8,592 bases of DNA from Treponema sp. (GCA_031273835.1 JAISRD010000241.1:1-8592); one strand, 5' to 3'; positions 1 to 7,227 are shown, counted from the first letter of the stretch. A program made the numbers and translations. The notes: a model not told the origin generated them from the sequence alone.

Positions 1-1624
1 CGGCGTTGGTATTATCGGCGGTATAGTTCCATATTGTTGAACCCAGAAGATTCGCGTCGATGGCGTCGTAGTACATCGAAAGGGCTTTTTCATGAACCGA
101 ATAATCTCCGGTTTTAAAAGCCCTGCCGGAAAACAGATCAAAGGGGAGGCCGAATTCTCCCAGTATACAGGGTATAGGGGCGCCTGAGTTTTGGCCTCCC
201 GGCTTTCGCGCCCGCCCCGAAAGCCGGGCAAGCTGTTTTCTAAACAGGGCAGCAACATTTTTTTCCCCTATTACGATCCTGCGTTTTTCGGCATCAAAGG
301 AAAACCAAGGCCGGAACTGCTTGGTATACAGCGTGGGGCCGTCATAGCAGTGAAAGGCGTGGATCAGCCGGGTCGGCGGGGCGGCGCCGGGATTGTCTTT
401 TAAGGGGTTGTTTTCCGGCTCCGTTTCGGATTCCCGGGGGACAAACGGCGCTTCCCCGGCGTTGATGCCTTCGGGGACGCCCTCAATGAAAAAGAGCGTT
501 TTTTCATCCTTTTCACTCAGCCGTTGTATCAGCCTGTCCATGAAGGGCTTAAGGAGATCCTCGGCAAAGCGGACCGGCCTTCCCCGGTACAGGGCAAAGT
601 GATCGGGCTTAAGGAGCTCCGGTTTCCACTTATGGAACCCTATCCCGCCGCGGGTCTTACCGTCCGTACCGGCCCTTCCCCCCTCGTCGGTCCAGACCCC
701 CGCCTGTTTCCAGGGGCAGCTGTATCCGTCTTTGAATACGGAAACACCGCCGGGGTTGAGGAAGGTCCTGCCCGTTTTTCGTACTCCCAGAATTCCCGTT
801 GAATATACGGGAATTTCCACGGTATGCCCCGAAGCGGCCGCCATGGCGGCCAGGGGGCTGGGCATGGGACCCGAGGCGACCAGAAAATGCCCCAGGCCCT
901 TAAGGTCCCGGCAGCCGATAAAACCCTGATGGGGTTCATTCATGGTACCCCAGCCCGTCAGGGCCTTGCAGTTTTTAAGCCGCCGTCTGCAATGGGCCAC
1001 AGCCTCTATATACCGGCTTTGAAGCCAATCCTGGGCGCTTTCCCCGTCAATCCGGGTTTCCGGGGCAAAGACGTTCCCCCCGAAGAACAGGGTAAACATG
1101 GAGGCCGCGGCATAGCGGTTATAACCCGTGGGCCAAATCATGGGGAGGGCTTTTTCAGGCCCCCGGCCGGAAGACACCGGCAGGGCCGCGCCGGCGGCAG
1201 CAAGGGCGGCCGGGTCCATGCCGAGTTTTTCCAGGGTCCAGGACGGCGCGCCGTCTCCCCCGGTAAAACGACTCCATACATCCTGGTGGGGATCGATAAA
1301 AACCGAGACTCCCTGCTTTTCCGCCTCAATAAGAAGCTTGCGGAGATAGGCAAGGTAGGACTCGTCGTATATCCCCGGCCCCTCATGTTCCAGGGCTTCC
1401 CAGGTGATGATGAGCCTGACAAAATTGAAGCCCCAGCGGGCCAATTCGACAAAGCGCTGTTCCGCTTCCTCAAGGGGGAAGGGGCGTCCGGCAAAAACGG
1501 CTCCCGCCGAGCTAAAGGGTTTTCCTGTCAGGGGCAGCTTGGAACTGCCCCCCAGATTGCAGCCCCGCAGCATAAGGACACGTCCGTTTTCATCGACAAT
1601 CCGGGAACCGTTGATATTCATCAT
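1..1624 (-). CDS. Glycoside hydrolase family 5 protein (GH5_12-like beta-glucosidase), 3' end cut off
   Basis: The minus strand is open from ATG 1624 to the window edge, giving 541 residues with no stop, so the C-terminus is missing. It reads as a retaining GH5 (clan A) TIM-barrel glucosidase. An N-terminal NINGSRIVDENGRVLMLRGCNLGG segment-type opening is followed by WGFNFVRLIITWEALE (about 64-79), VFIDPHQDVWSRFTGGDGAP (about 108-127), the acid/base motif TMNEPHQGFIG with Glu at about 230, and the nucleophile motif ILGEFGLPFD with Glu at about 490, then STIWNYTADNTN. The HQDxWSRxxGGxGAPxW stretch and the YTADNTN ending resemble endoglycoceramidase-like and fungal steryl/ceramide glucosidases of subfamily GH5_12 (family knowledge from memory). 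A long insertion (about 240-430) separates the two catalytic motifs. No signal peptide is visible, so it is probably cytoplasmic. The substrate is inferred to be a glucolipid or steryl glucoside; a plant-polymer or oligosaccharide substrate is not excluded. A second ATG at 1621 could also be the start. No Shine-Dalgarno site is present. Confidence 0.85.
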   Translation of the reverse strand, partial: MMNINGSRIVDENGRVLMLRGCNLGGSSKLPLTGKPFSSAGAVFAGRPFPLEEAEQRFVELARWGFNFVRLIITWEALEHEGPGIYDESYLAYLRKLLIEAEKQGVSVFIDPHQDVWSRFTGGDGAPSWTLEKLGMDPAALAAAGAALPVSSGRGPEKALPMIWPTGYNRYAAASMFTLFFGGNVFAPETRIDGESAQDWLQSRYIEAVAHCRRRLKNCKALTGWGTMNEPHQGFIGCRDLKGLGHFLVASGPMPSPLAAMAAASGHTVEIPVYSTGILGVRKTGRTFLNPGGVSVFKDGYSCPWKQAGVWTDEGGRAGTDGKTRGGIGFHKWKPELLKPDHFALYRGRPVRFAEDLLKPFMDRLIQRLSEKDEKTLFFIEGVPEGINAGEAPFVPRESETEPENNPLKDNPGAAPPTRLIHAFHCYDGPTLYTKQFRPWFSFDAEKRRIVIGEKNVAALFRKQLARLSGRARKPGGQNSGAPIPCILGEFGLPFDLFSGRAFKTGDYSVHEKALSMYYDAIDANLLGSTIWNYTADNTNA

Positions 1625-1630
1625 AGTACG

Positions 1631-1643
1631 GTATATTATATAC
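1631..1643. promoter_or_regulatory. Divergent overlapping promoter core between the GH5 and HEAT genes
   Basis: GTATATTATATAC is a perfect 13-bp palindrome around a central T, sitting in the 22 bp between the two start codons. On the plus strand TATTAT (1634-1639) follows TTGATA (1611-1616) at exactly 17 bp, which predicts transcription starting at about 1646, one base before the HEAT gene ATG. On the minus strand TATAAT (1640-1635) predicts a start at about 1628, four bases before the GH5 ATG; its -35 (ATGATT, 1663-1658) is weak. The two -10 elements overlap almost completely, so the two promoters should compete for polymerase. This is a reading of the sequence only. Confidence 0.55.
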
Positions 1644-1646
1644 GAC

Positions 1647-2822
1647 ATGAAACATCTAATCATCCTCATAACAGGTCTTTTTGTCTTGTCGGGAATCCTG
1701 GCCCCCTGCCTTACGGCGCAGGACTCAGCCGCTTATATCAGCGAGTTTAACAGTTACAACGCGCTGCGGGATAGATTCGGGGTAGTCCAGGACGCGGTTA
1801 AGGCGGGCGGTTCCGCCACGGAATTCTACGTCCATGCCTTGAACAGGCTGGTATTGGAATATCAGAATCTGAGGGGGGCCACCGATATAAGAATCGCCGC
1901 AGACATGGCCACGGCTCTCGCCCGGCAGCTGGGGGAAGAGGGGCATACCGAGGCGGGTCCCAAGCTGTGGGCACTGGTGGAAACCATGCCCGATCCCCTG
2001 GTCAAGGCGGAAGCTCTGACAGCCCTGGGCAGAGTGCAGGCGGTGGATTACCTTCCCCAGGTTGTTCAGATCCTTACGGATATTAACAGCGCCCCCTCGG
2101 AGGATAGGACGGGGCAGGAAAATATAGCGGTTGGGGCGATACGGAGTCTTGAGGCCTATAAGGACAGTTCAGGGTACCTCCCGGTGTTCTTTGCCTCCAC
2201 CGGCTGGTATTCCCAGCGGGTAAAGGACAGGGCGAAGGAAGCCCTGCCCAGGATCATGGATAATCCCGCGGAGTCCCTTACTTCGGTAATTAAGGGCAGT
2301 TCTTACAACTATGCGGTTAAGTACGCCGCCCTTCAGGCTCTTGAGGCGGCGGAACTTACCGCCCAGCTCAAAGCCGCCGGGGCGGTAGCCTCCCTCAGCG
2401 AAGCTTGGCGGACCAGCACCAGTACTGTGGGACAGCGGTCTATCCTTACCAATACCCGCAAACTTGCGTTGAACATGATACGCCGCTACGGTACCGAGGA
2501 CGCCAACGTTTATCCCCTGCTGGAACGGTGCTATAAGGAAGGGAGCGATACGGAGGAACAAATTGCCGCCGTGGCGGCCCTTTCCGCCCTGGCCACCGAT
2601 GATTCGGCCACGAGGCTTTCATCCTTTCTTATGGATATCAACGAACGGCTCAGGCGCGGAACCCTGACCCAGGAAGATGAACGGCTTGTCCGGGTGATCA
2701 TCCCCGCCCTGGGAAACACGGGACGCCCCAGCGCGAGACCGGCCCTTAGCTCGGTGATGAGATTCGACTGGACCGGCGCAGTCCAGCGCCTTGCCCAGGA
2801 AGCGCTGAAGAAGATTCAATAG
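1647..2822 (+). CDS. Exported HEAT-repeat protein
   Basis: The protein is 391 aa from ATG 1647. The frame is open further upstream, but that part lies antisense to the GH5 gene. ATG 1647 was chosen because it begins a classic signal peptide: KH at the N-terminus, a hydrophobic core LIILITGLFVLSGIL, and a probable signal peptidase I site after LTA (residue 24). Cys21 has Pro before it, which is a poor lipobox. The mature part is almost all helical and built from degenerate HEAT-like pairs, for example DPLVKAEALTALGRV, EQIAAVAALSALA, LVRVIIPALGNTGRPSARPALSSVM and AVQRLAQEALKKI. It is probably a periplasmic or envelope scaffold for protein-protein contacts; no enzymatic motif was seen and the partner is unknown. 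There is no Shine-Dalgarno site upstream. It is convergent with the rpoN operon, ending 39 bp from the ptsN stop. Confidence 0.85.
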   Translation: MKHLIILITGLFVLSGILAPCLTAQDSAAYISEFNSYNALRDRFGVVQDAVKAGGSATEFYVHALNRLVLEYQNLRGATDIRIAADMATALARQLGEEGHTEAGPKLWALVETMPDPLVKAEALTALGRVQAVDYLPQVVQILTDINSAPSEDRTGQENIAVGAIRSLEAYKDSSGYLPVFFASTGWYSQRVKDRAKEALPRIMDNPAESLTSVIKGSSYNYAVKYAALQALEAAELTAQLKAAGAVASLSEAWRTSTSTVGQRSILTNTRKLALNMIRRYGTEDANVYPLLERCYKEGSDTEEQIAAVAALSALATDDSATRLSSFLMDINERLRRGTLTQEDERLVRVIIPALGNTGRPSARPALSSVMRFDWTGAVQRLAQEALKKIQ

Positions 2823-2825
2823 GCA

Positions 2826-2880
2826 GAATAGGGGCGGTATGCCCCCGGGCTAAATATCCGCCTATTCGGCCAGTATTTTT
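2826..2880 (+). terminator. Possible terminator between convergent HEAT gene and ptsN
   Basis: GAATAGG (2826-2832) pairs with CCTATTC (2861-2867), or alternatively AATAGGC (2818-2824) with GCCTATT (2860-2866). Inside lies a smaller hairpin, GGGGC-GGTAT-GCCCC (2831-2845). A TATTTTT tract follows at 2874-2880 on the plus strand. The right half overlaps the last codons of ptsN. The stems are mutually exclusive and the T tract is six bases from the stem, so confidence is modest. Confidence 0.35.
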
Positions 2881-3308
2881 AGAATTTCCTCAGCGCTTTC
2901 GGCCTTTAAAATCTCGGCCCGTTTTTCCGCGCTCTTAAAGAGCAGGCTTACCTCCGCCAGAAACTGGAGGTGGGGCCCCGTCTTTTCCAGCGGGGAAAGG
3001 GTCATTATATAGATCCGGCAAGCTTCGTGATCCAGGGAGTCAAAATCCACCGCGCTGTCCGAAATGCCGATACAGGCCACCAGATCCTTGACGGTGGCAC
3101 TTTTTCCGTGGGGAATGGCAATTCCGTGCTTCATGCCCGTGGACATCTTTTGCTCCCGGTCCATCACCGCGGCATAGGCCGCCGCCCGGTCCTGTATTTT
3201 GTTAGCCGAAACCAGAATATCGAGCAATTCATTGATGATTTCCTCTTTAGTCCGGCCCTTCAAATGAAGGCTGATTGTTTCTTTGGTAAGTACTGTTTTC
3301 AGGTTCAT
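2862..3308 (-). CDS. ptsN: PTS EIIA-Ntr-like protein (fructose/mannitol-type IIA domain)
   Basis: This 148-aa protein is a single PTS EIIA type-2 domain, the usual size for EIIA-Ntr. The phosphorylation motif GIAIPHGKS carries the active-site His67, preceded by MSTGMKHG as in PtsN proteins. A second conserved His (His113 in GPHLQFLAEVSLLF) lies where family members have the partner histidine. In the family, EIIA-Ntr takes phosphate from an NPr/HPr-type carrier and regulates potassium transport, nitrogen and stress responses by protein binding rather than by moving sugar. The position after rpoN and hpf matches the conserved rpoN operon and supports the regulatory assignment over a sugar-specific IIA. 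A 94-bp gap separates it from hpf and holds an inverted repeat and a good sigma-70 promoter, so it may be expressed partly on its own. No Shine-Dalgarno site is present. No EIIB or EIIC gene is adjacent. Confidence 0.9.
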   Translation of the reverse strand: MNLKTVLTKETISLHLKGRTKEEIINELLDILVSANKIQDRAAAYAAVMDREQKMSTGMKHGIAIPHGKSATVKDLVACIGISDSAVDFDSLDHEACRIYIMTLSPLEKTGPHLQFLAEVSLLFKSAEKRAEILKAESAEEILKILAE

Positions 3309-3318
3309 ATCAATATAA

Positions 3319-3347
3319 AGTTTAGAGCCTCATGCCCGAAAAGTCAA
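3319..3347 (-). promoter_or_regulatory. Sigma-70-type promoter for ptsN
   Basis: On the minus strand TTGACT (3347-3342) and TAAACT (3324-3319) are separated by exactly 17 bp. The predicted transcription start is at about 3312, four bases before the ptsN ATG at 3308. The message would then be effectively leaderless, in keeping with the absence of a Shine-Dalgarno site. It lies in the hpf-ptsN gap and would let ptsN be expressed separately from rpoN. Confidence 0.5.
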
Positions 3348-3364
3348 GGTTATTGTTCCAAACC

Positions 3365-3400
3365 CCGGGGTACAAGGTCCCAAACCGCGCGAAACCCCGG
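3365..3400 (-). terminator. Inverted repeat just after hpf (possible attenuator or partial terminator)
   Basis: CCGGGGT at 3400-3394 (minus-strand sense) pairs with ACCCCGG at 3371-3365, a perfect 7-bp stem with a 22-nt loop that begins 2 nt after the hpf stop codon. Only three T residues follow nearby, so it is not a strong intrinsic terminator. It may reduce read-through into ptsN or protect the rpoN-hpf message 3' end. The right arm also contains the self-palindrome CCCCGGGG (3363-3370). Confidence 0.35.
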
Positions 3401-3402
3401 AA

Positions 3403-3693
3403 TTACCGCTTTTCCTTGACCTTTTCCTTTTCCTTGGTGATCTTCTGCTCCAGTTTATCCATAAGCTTATCCACCGCCGGATTAAGCTCAAAATCATGCT
3501 CTTTTATATGAATCGATACCCCCCAGCGGAAGTTAACCTTCGCTTCCGCCGTAAAATTCTTATCCCTGGTAAGGGTTACCAGAAGATCCACAATCATATT
3601 TTCCGCGTTGTGGATGCGGGCGATCTTTTTGTCCAGATATTCCCGGGAATCATCCCCCAGGGTAAAATGTACCGCCTTGACGTCAATGTTCAT
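3403..3693 (-). CDS. hpf: Short ribosome hibernation promoting factor (HPF/RaiA family)
   Basis: This 96-aa protein starts at ATG 3693 behind a strong Shine-Dalgarno site: GGAGG, 5 nt, ATG. Its opening, MNIDVKAVHFTLGDDSREYLDKKIARI, followed by a beta-rich middle and FELNPAVDKLMDKLEQKI, matches the beta-alpha-beta-beta-beta-alpha fold of the sigma-54 modulation/S30AE family. The lysine-rich tail KEKEKVKEKR is typical of the short form. Family members bind the 30S subunit at the mRNA/tRNA channel and silence ribosomes in stationary phase; the long-form dimerisation domain is absent. The gene lies 20 bp after the rpoN stop, so it is almost certainly co-transcribed with rpoN. Low-GC, AAA/AAG-rich codons at the C-terminus fit the basic tail. 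Confidence 0.93.
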   Translation of the reverse strand: MNIDVKAVHFTLGDDSREYLDKKIARIHNAENMIVDLLVTLTRDKNFTAEAKVNFRWGVSIHIKEHDFELNPAVDKLMDKLEQKITKEKEKVKEKR

Positions 3694-3713
3694 AAAAACC
3701 TCCGAATAATGAA

Positions 3714-5081
3714 TTAACGGGTATATGATGAACCCAGATCTAGCTCATTCCGGTATTTTGCCACGGTCCTTCTCGCAAGGGGTATCCCCCGCTGGCTAAG
3801 CAAATTTGCCAATTCCTGATCGGAAAGCCGCCGTTTTTCACCGGAAATGATTTCCCTTATTATCTCTTTTACGCCCCCCTTTGAATACCGGGAACCGCCG
3901 GAACCGGCGCCGGTAATGGAATTTGAAAAAAAATGACGGAGCTCGTAAATGCCCCATTCGGTCTGTATATATTTACCGTTGGCGGTTCTTGAAATGGTGG
4001 TTTCATGAAACCCCAGTTCCCTGGCGATGTCCCGCAGGGTCAGGGGAACAAGGTACTGGGGGCCGCCGGCAAAAAAGGGCCGCTGAAATTCCACGATGGC
4101 CCTGGATACTTTAAGCAGGGTATGGTTGCGCTGATTGATGGACTGAATAAACCACCGGGCTTCCTTGATGTTTTCCCGTACAAAATCCCTGGTTTCCTTT
4201 TCCGCCGCCTTCCTGCCCCTGCCCGCTATTTCCATAAAAAAAGGGTTTATCCCCAGAATGGGGATTTCCTCGTCGTTGAGGATTATGACAAATTCGCCGT
4301 CCTTTCTAAGGACCTGCACATCCGGCACGGCATAACGGGTTTCCCCGGAACTGAACTGCCTTCCCGGAAAGGGGGAAAGATCTTCCTTGATCCGGTTAAA
4401 ACAACGCCGCAGGTCCTCCTCCCGGCGCCCCAGGATTTTGGCGGTTTCTTCGAATTTGCCCCGCTCAAGCTGTTCCAGATAGTCCAGGGTCTCTTCAATG
4501 CCGTCGGACAGGTCCGGGAGCAGCCGGGCCTGGACCCGCAGGGATTCCTTATAGTCCTTGGTGCAGGCGCCGGGGGGATCCAGGGCTTGGACCAGTTTCA
4601 GGGCCGCCGCTATTTTTGCCTTGTTTTCCCCCTCAAGGAGCAGTTCCGGAGGCTCCTTGTGAAAACCGTCGGAGTCGAGGTTTTGGATGAGGAGTTCCCC
4701 TATACGGCGTATATCGTCATCGGCGGTTTCAAGGGCCAGCTGCCATAAGAGATGTTCCTGGAGGGTTGCGGGCCGGGCGATGGCCCCCTCAAGAAATTTA
4801 CGGTGTTCCTCGCTGGCCTCTTCACCCGCCCCGCCTGAGCCGGTATAGGGCGAATCGGAACCGAAATCAAAATAGTCGTCATCTTCTTTTTCCGGGGAAA
4901 AAGAGTCCAGTGAAAGTTCCGCCGGGTCGTCCAGAACCTCCAGGGCGGGGTTTTTTTCAATTTCTTCCTCGATTGTTTCCCGCAGATCAGCGATGGGCAG
5001 TTCCATCAGTTTCATGGACTGGAACAGGTTGGGAGCAAGCTTTAGATGCTGTTCTTGAACAAGGTATTGCCGCTGTTCCAT
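3714..5081 (-). CDS. rpoN: RNA polymerase sigma-54 factor
   Basis: The protein is 455 aa from ATG 5081, close to the usual length (E. coli is 477). Region I, about residues 1-50, is glutamine- and leucine-rich (LKLAPNLFQSMKLMELPIADLRETIEEEIEKNPALE) and is the part that receives activator ATPase signals. Region II (about 51-95) is acidic (SPEKEDDDYFDF). The core-binding domain follows, then a helix-turn-helix TLRDIARELGFHETTISR near 347-364. The C-terminal RpoN box ARRTVAKYRNEL lies at about 436-447 and reads the -24 GG element. All key parts are present, so the factor should be functional; its activators and target promoters lie outside the window. An alternative TTG start at 5087 is in frame, but the promoter position favours ATG 5081. 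It is the first gene of the rpoN-hpf-ptsN operon and is divergent from the SpoIID-like gene. Confidence 0.96.
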   Translation of the reverse strand: MEQRQYLVQEQHLKLAPNLFQSMKLMELPIADLRETIEEEIEKNPALEVLDDPAELSLDSFSPEKEDDDYFDFGSDSPYTGSGGAGEEASEEHRKFLEGAIARPATLQEHLLWQLALETADDDIRRIGELLIQNLDSDGFHKEPPELLLEGENKAKIAAALKLVQALDPPGACTKDYKESLRVQARLLPDLSDGIEETLDYLEQLERGKFEETAKILGRREEDLRRCFNRIKEDLSPFPGRQFSSGETRYAVPDVQVLRKDGEFVIILNDEEIPILGINPFFMEIAGRGRKAAEKETRDFVRENIKEARWFIQSINQRNHTLLKVSRAIVEFQRPFFAGGPQYLVPLTLRDIARELGFHETTISRTANGKYIQTEWGIYELRHFFSNSITGAGSGGSRYSKGGVKEIIREIISGEKRRLSDQELANLLSQRGIPLARRTVAKYRNELDLGSSYTR

Positions 5082-5087
5082 ACTCAA

Positions 5088-5116
5088 ACTATCATGCCCT
5101 TGGGCCTTTTTGTCAA
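5088..5116 (-). promoter_or_regulatory. Sigma-70-type promoter for rpoN, predicted leaderless
   Basis: A perfect -35, TTGACA (5116-5111, minus strand), is followed after exactly 17 bp by GATAGT (5093-5088), which matches the -10 consensus at four of six positions. The predicted transcription start falls on the A of ATG 5081. No Shine-Dalgarno site precedes that ATG. If correct, rpoN mRNA is leaderless and the TTG at 5087 lies outside the transcript. Confidence 0.55.
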
Positions 5117-5155
5117 GAATTCAAAGCGGCCCGCCGATAAGACAAAAAACCTCTT

Positions 5156-5168
5156 TTTAGGAGTTTCC
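5156..5168 (+). promoter_or_regulatory. Shine-Dalgarno site deciding the start of the TPR-SpoIID gene
   Basis: AGGAG at 5159-5163, preceded by a T run, sits 5 nt before ATG 5169. It fixes this start over the longer open frame upstream and contrasts with the Shine-Dalgarno-less start of divergent rpoN. No convincing -35/-10 pair was found for this gene in 5088-5158. Confidence 0.8.
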
Positions 5169-7220
5169 ATGACCGGAAAGATCTTCACCCTCAGCATCCC
5201 CGTTGTCTTCTTTATGTGCGCCTTTTCCTGTTCCGGCATACCCGACGTTGAAAGGCCCCTCCCGGCCGGGGAAAGCCCCCTGGACGCCTACTATGCGGGG
5301 CGTGTTGAAGAAGCCGCCGCGGGTCTTGAAACCCTCCTTGAGGAAGGCCCGGAGAACCCCCGGCGGCTTAAGGGGCAGTTGGCGGTCCTCTACCGGGAAT
5401 TGGGGCGCGGCGAAGAGGCTCAAAAACTCCTTGAGGAGACCCTCTCCGATTCCGCCGGGGATACGGCGGCCGTAAGTCGGCGGGAACTCTACATCGGCTA
5501 TTACCTGTCGGGCCAATACGCCAGGGCCCGGGAATTCCGTAATTCCGGGGATATGTCGGCCTTTACGGGGCTTAAGGACGAGCGGGAACAGGGGGAAATG
5601 CTTTTTTATGACGCCATGCTGAGTAAAGAGCAGGGGGAAACGGAACGGGCAATCACGCTGTTTAAGGAGAGTCTTAAACTGAACAAGTGGCGTCCCATCG
5701 CCTGGTACCACCTGGGGCTTCTTCTTGCCCCCGCGGACCCTAAGGAAGCCGAAACCTGCCTTAACAACTGCCTTTCCCAGGACAGCGCCTTCTCCGAAGC
5801 CCTGTTCCCCCTGGGGAAGCTCCTTATGGAACGCGGGGCCTGGTACCAGGCCGCGGAACTGCTTGCCAGGGCGGATCAGAGGCTGCCCGGAAACAGGGAA
5901 CTGAGGGCCGCCCTGGCGGAAGCCCGGAAGCACGTGCCGGCAAGGGCCGATGAACTTGCCCCCATACGGCGGAAGATCGGCGCCAAGCCTCCGGTGGTAA
6001 AAAATGTGGCGGTCCCCGCCGAGGGGACCATACGCATAGGCCTTGCCGAAGGGAGAACCCTGGTTTCCGTTAAAGCCGGCGGGGATTTTAGAATAGCCCC
6101 CGAGGGGGCCCCTGATGGGGGTGAAATAAGCTACCGGGGCAGGGCCCTGGATCAGATATGGGTAAGCTGGGAGCGGGACGGGAACATCACCGTACAGGAT
6201 GAAAACGGCAAAACCGCGGTCCGCTCCGCCAGGGCCCTGATCTTAAGCTACAATGATCCGGAAAATACCTCCATAGTGGCGGGGGTTGTCAACGGCGCCC
6301 CGGGGGTCAACCGCAGCTACCGGGGTATTCTGGAATTCCGTCCCGCCCCCGGGGGTATGACGGTGGTCAACGTACTTAACATGGAAGAGTACCTCTACGG
6401 CGTCGTCCCCGCCGAGATGCCCGTTAGCTGGCCCGAGGAAGCCCTGAAAGCCCAGGCCATCGCGGCCCGTTCCTACGGCCTTGCCTATAAGGGCCATTTT
6501 GCCGACAGGGGCTTTGATCTTTACGGCACTCCCCATTCCATGGCCTACCACGGGGTCGGGGATGAACATAAAAATACCAGCGCCGCGGTGGACGCCACCA
6601 GGGGGATCATACTCAAGGGCGGAGAAGCCCCCCTGCGGGCCTATTTTTCCGCCAACCACGGCGGTTACAGCGAGGACAGCCTGACCATGTGGGGTTATGA
6701 CGCGTACATGGCCGCCGTGCCGGATAAGAGGCTCCCGGTCCGGGACTCCCCCCTTCCCCCGGATGAATTGGACCGCTGGATTCGGGAAACGCCGCCGACC
6801 TTTTCTTTTATCCCCCGGCTTTCCTATGTTTCCGCCTACCGCTGGGAAAAATGGGTTACCCCGGCGGAGATAGCCCGCCGCCTTGCCCGTAATCCCGGGG
6901 AGATAACGCGGATTACGAGCCGGGGACGGGGCGTCTCCGGGCGTATCTATGCCCTTGAGGTGCGCTCTTCAAAGGATTCCGTAATGGTTGAGGGCGACGC
7001 GATCTGGAACGCCATGGGAGGACTCAGGTCAAGCCTCTTTACCATCGATACCAAACGGAATGGGGAGGGCAAAATCGAATACTTCATTTTCCGGGGCGCC
7101 GGTTACGGCCACGGCATAGGCCTGGATCAGCATGGCGCGGCGGGCATGGCCGGCGCGGGCTACAAGGCGGAAGAGATACTCCGCCACTACTACCCCAGGG
7201 CCGAACTCGGCGCTTTGTAA
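5169..7220 (+). CDS. TPR-SpoIID fusion lipoprotein (putative peptidoglycan lytic transglycosylase)
   Basis: The protein is 683 aa from ATG 5169. This start was chosen because AGGAG lies 5 nt upstream and the product then begins with a signal peptide; the upstream open frame is antisense to rpoN. Residues 1-21 look like a lipoprotein signal (hydrophobic IFTLSIPVVFFMCAFS-C) with lipidation probably at Cys21; Cys17 is an alternative, and the lipobox is atypical. Residues about 30-255 hold tetratricopeptide-like helical pairs, for example AITLFKESLKLNKWRPIAWYHLG. Residues about 285-680 form a SpoIID/LytB-type domain. Its signature is MEEYLYGVVPAEMP followed by ALKAQAIAARSYGL, with Glu416 at the position of the SpoIID catalytic Glu; SANHGG and GAGYGHGIGLDQHGAAGM follow. 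In spore formers SpoIID cuts denuded glycan strands. Here it probably remodels the envelope peptidoglycan, with the TPR part recruiting partners. It is divergent from rpoN; co-regulation is not shown. Confidence 0.92.
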   Translation: MTGKIFTLSIPVVFFMCAFSCSGIPDVERPLPAGESPLDAYYAGRVEEAAAGLETLLEEGPENPRRLKGQLAVLYRELGRGEEAQKLLEETLSDSAGDTAAVSRRELYIGYYLSGQYARAREFRNSGDMSAFTGLKDEREQGEMLFYDAMLSKEQGETERAITLFKESLKLNKWRPIAWYHLGLLLAPADPKEAETCLNNCLSQDSAFSEALFPLGKLLMERGAWYQAAELLARADQRLPGNRELRAALAEARKHVPARADELAPIRRKIGAKPPVVKNVAVPAEGTIRIGLAEGRTLVSVKAGGDFRIAPEGAPDGGEISYRGRALDQIWVSWERDGNITVQDENGKTAVRSARALILSYNDPENTSIVAGVVNGAPGVNRSYRGILEFRPAPGGMTVVNVLNMEEYLYGVVPAEMPVSWPEEALKAQAIAARSYGLAYKGHFADRGFDLYGTPHSMAYHGVGDEHKNTSAAVDATRGIILKGGEAPLRAYFSANHGGYSEDSLTMWGYDAYMAAVPDKRLPVRDSPLPPDELDRWIRETPPTFSFIPRLSYVSAYRWEKWVTPAEIARRLARNPGEITRITSRGRGVSGRIYALEVRSSKDSVMVEGDAIWNAMGGLRSSLFTIDTKRNGEGKIEYFIFRGAGYGHGIGLDQHGAAGMAGAGYKAEEILRHYYPRAELGAL

Positions 7221-7227
7221 GGGCCCG

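Noticed and set aside
824..1750. Long plus-strand open frame opposite the GH5 gene
   Set aside because: It is an antisense shadow of the GH5 coding region; its translation is low-complexity and rich in Gly, Arg and Pro, with no recognisable domain.
3095..3112. Sigma-54 -24/-12 promoter starting TGGCAC on the plus strand
   Set aside because: The -12 GC is missing at the required 10-base spacing from GG, and it lies inside ptsN with no downstream gene on that strand.
4005..4748. Plus-strand open frame of 247 codons opposite rpoN
   Set aside because: It is wholly antisense to rpoN, whose domains and RpoN box are unmistakable; the frame arises from GC-biased codons.
5715..5735. GG-N10-GC match (sigma-54-like) in the SpoIID-like gene
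   Set aside because: It lies inside the TPR coding part, matches poorly outside the two dinucleotides, and has no gene start just downstream.
5157..5933. Minus-strand open frame opposite the TPR region of the SpoIID-like gene
   Set aside because: It is antisense to a confident gene, and its Gly/Pro/Phe-rich translation shows no domain.
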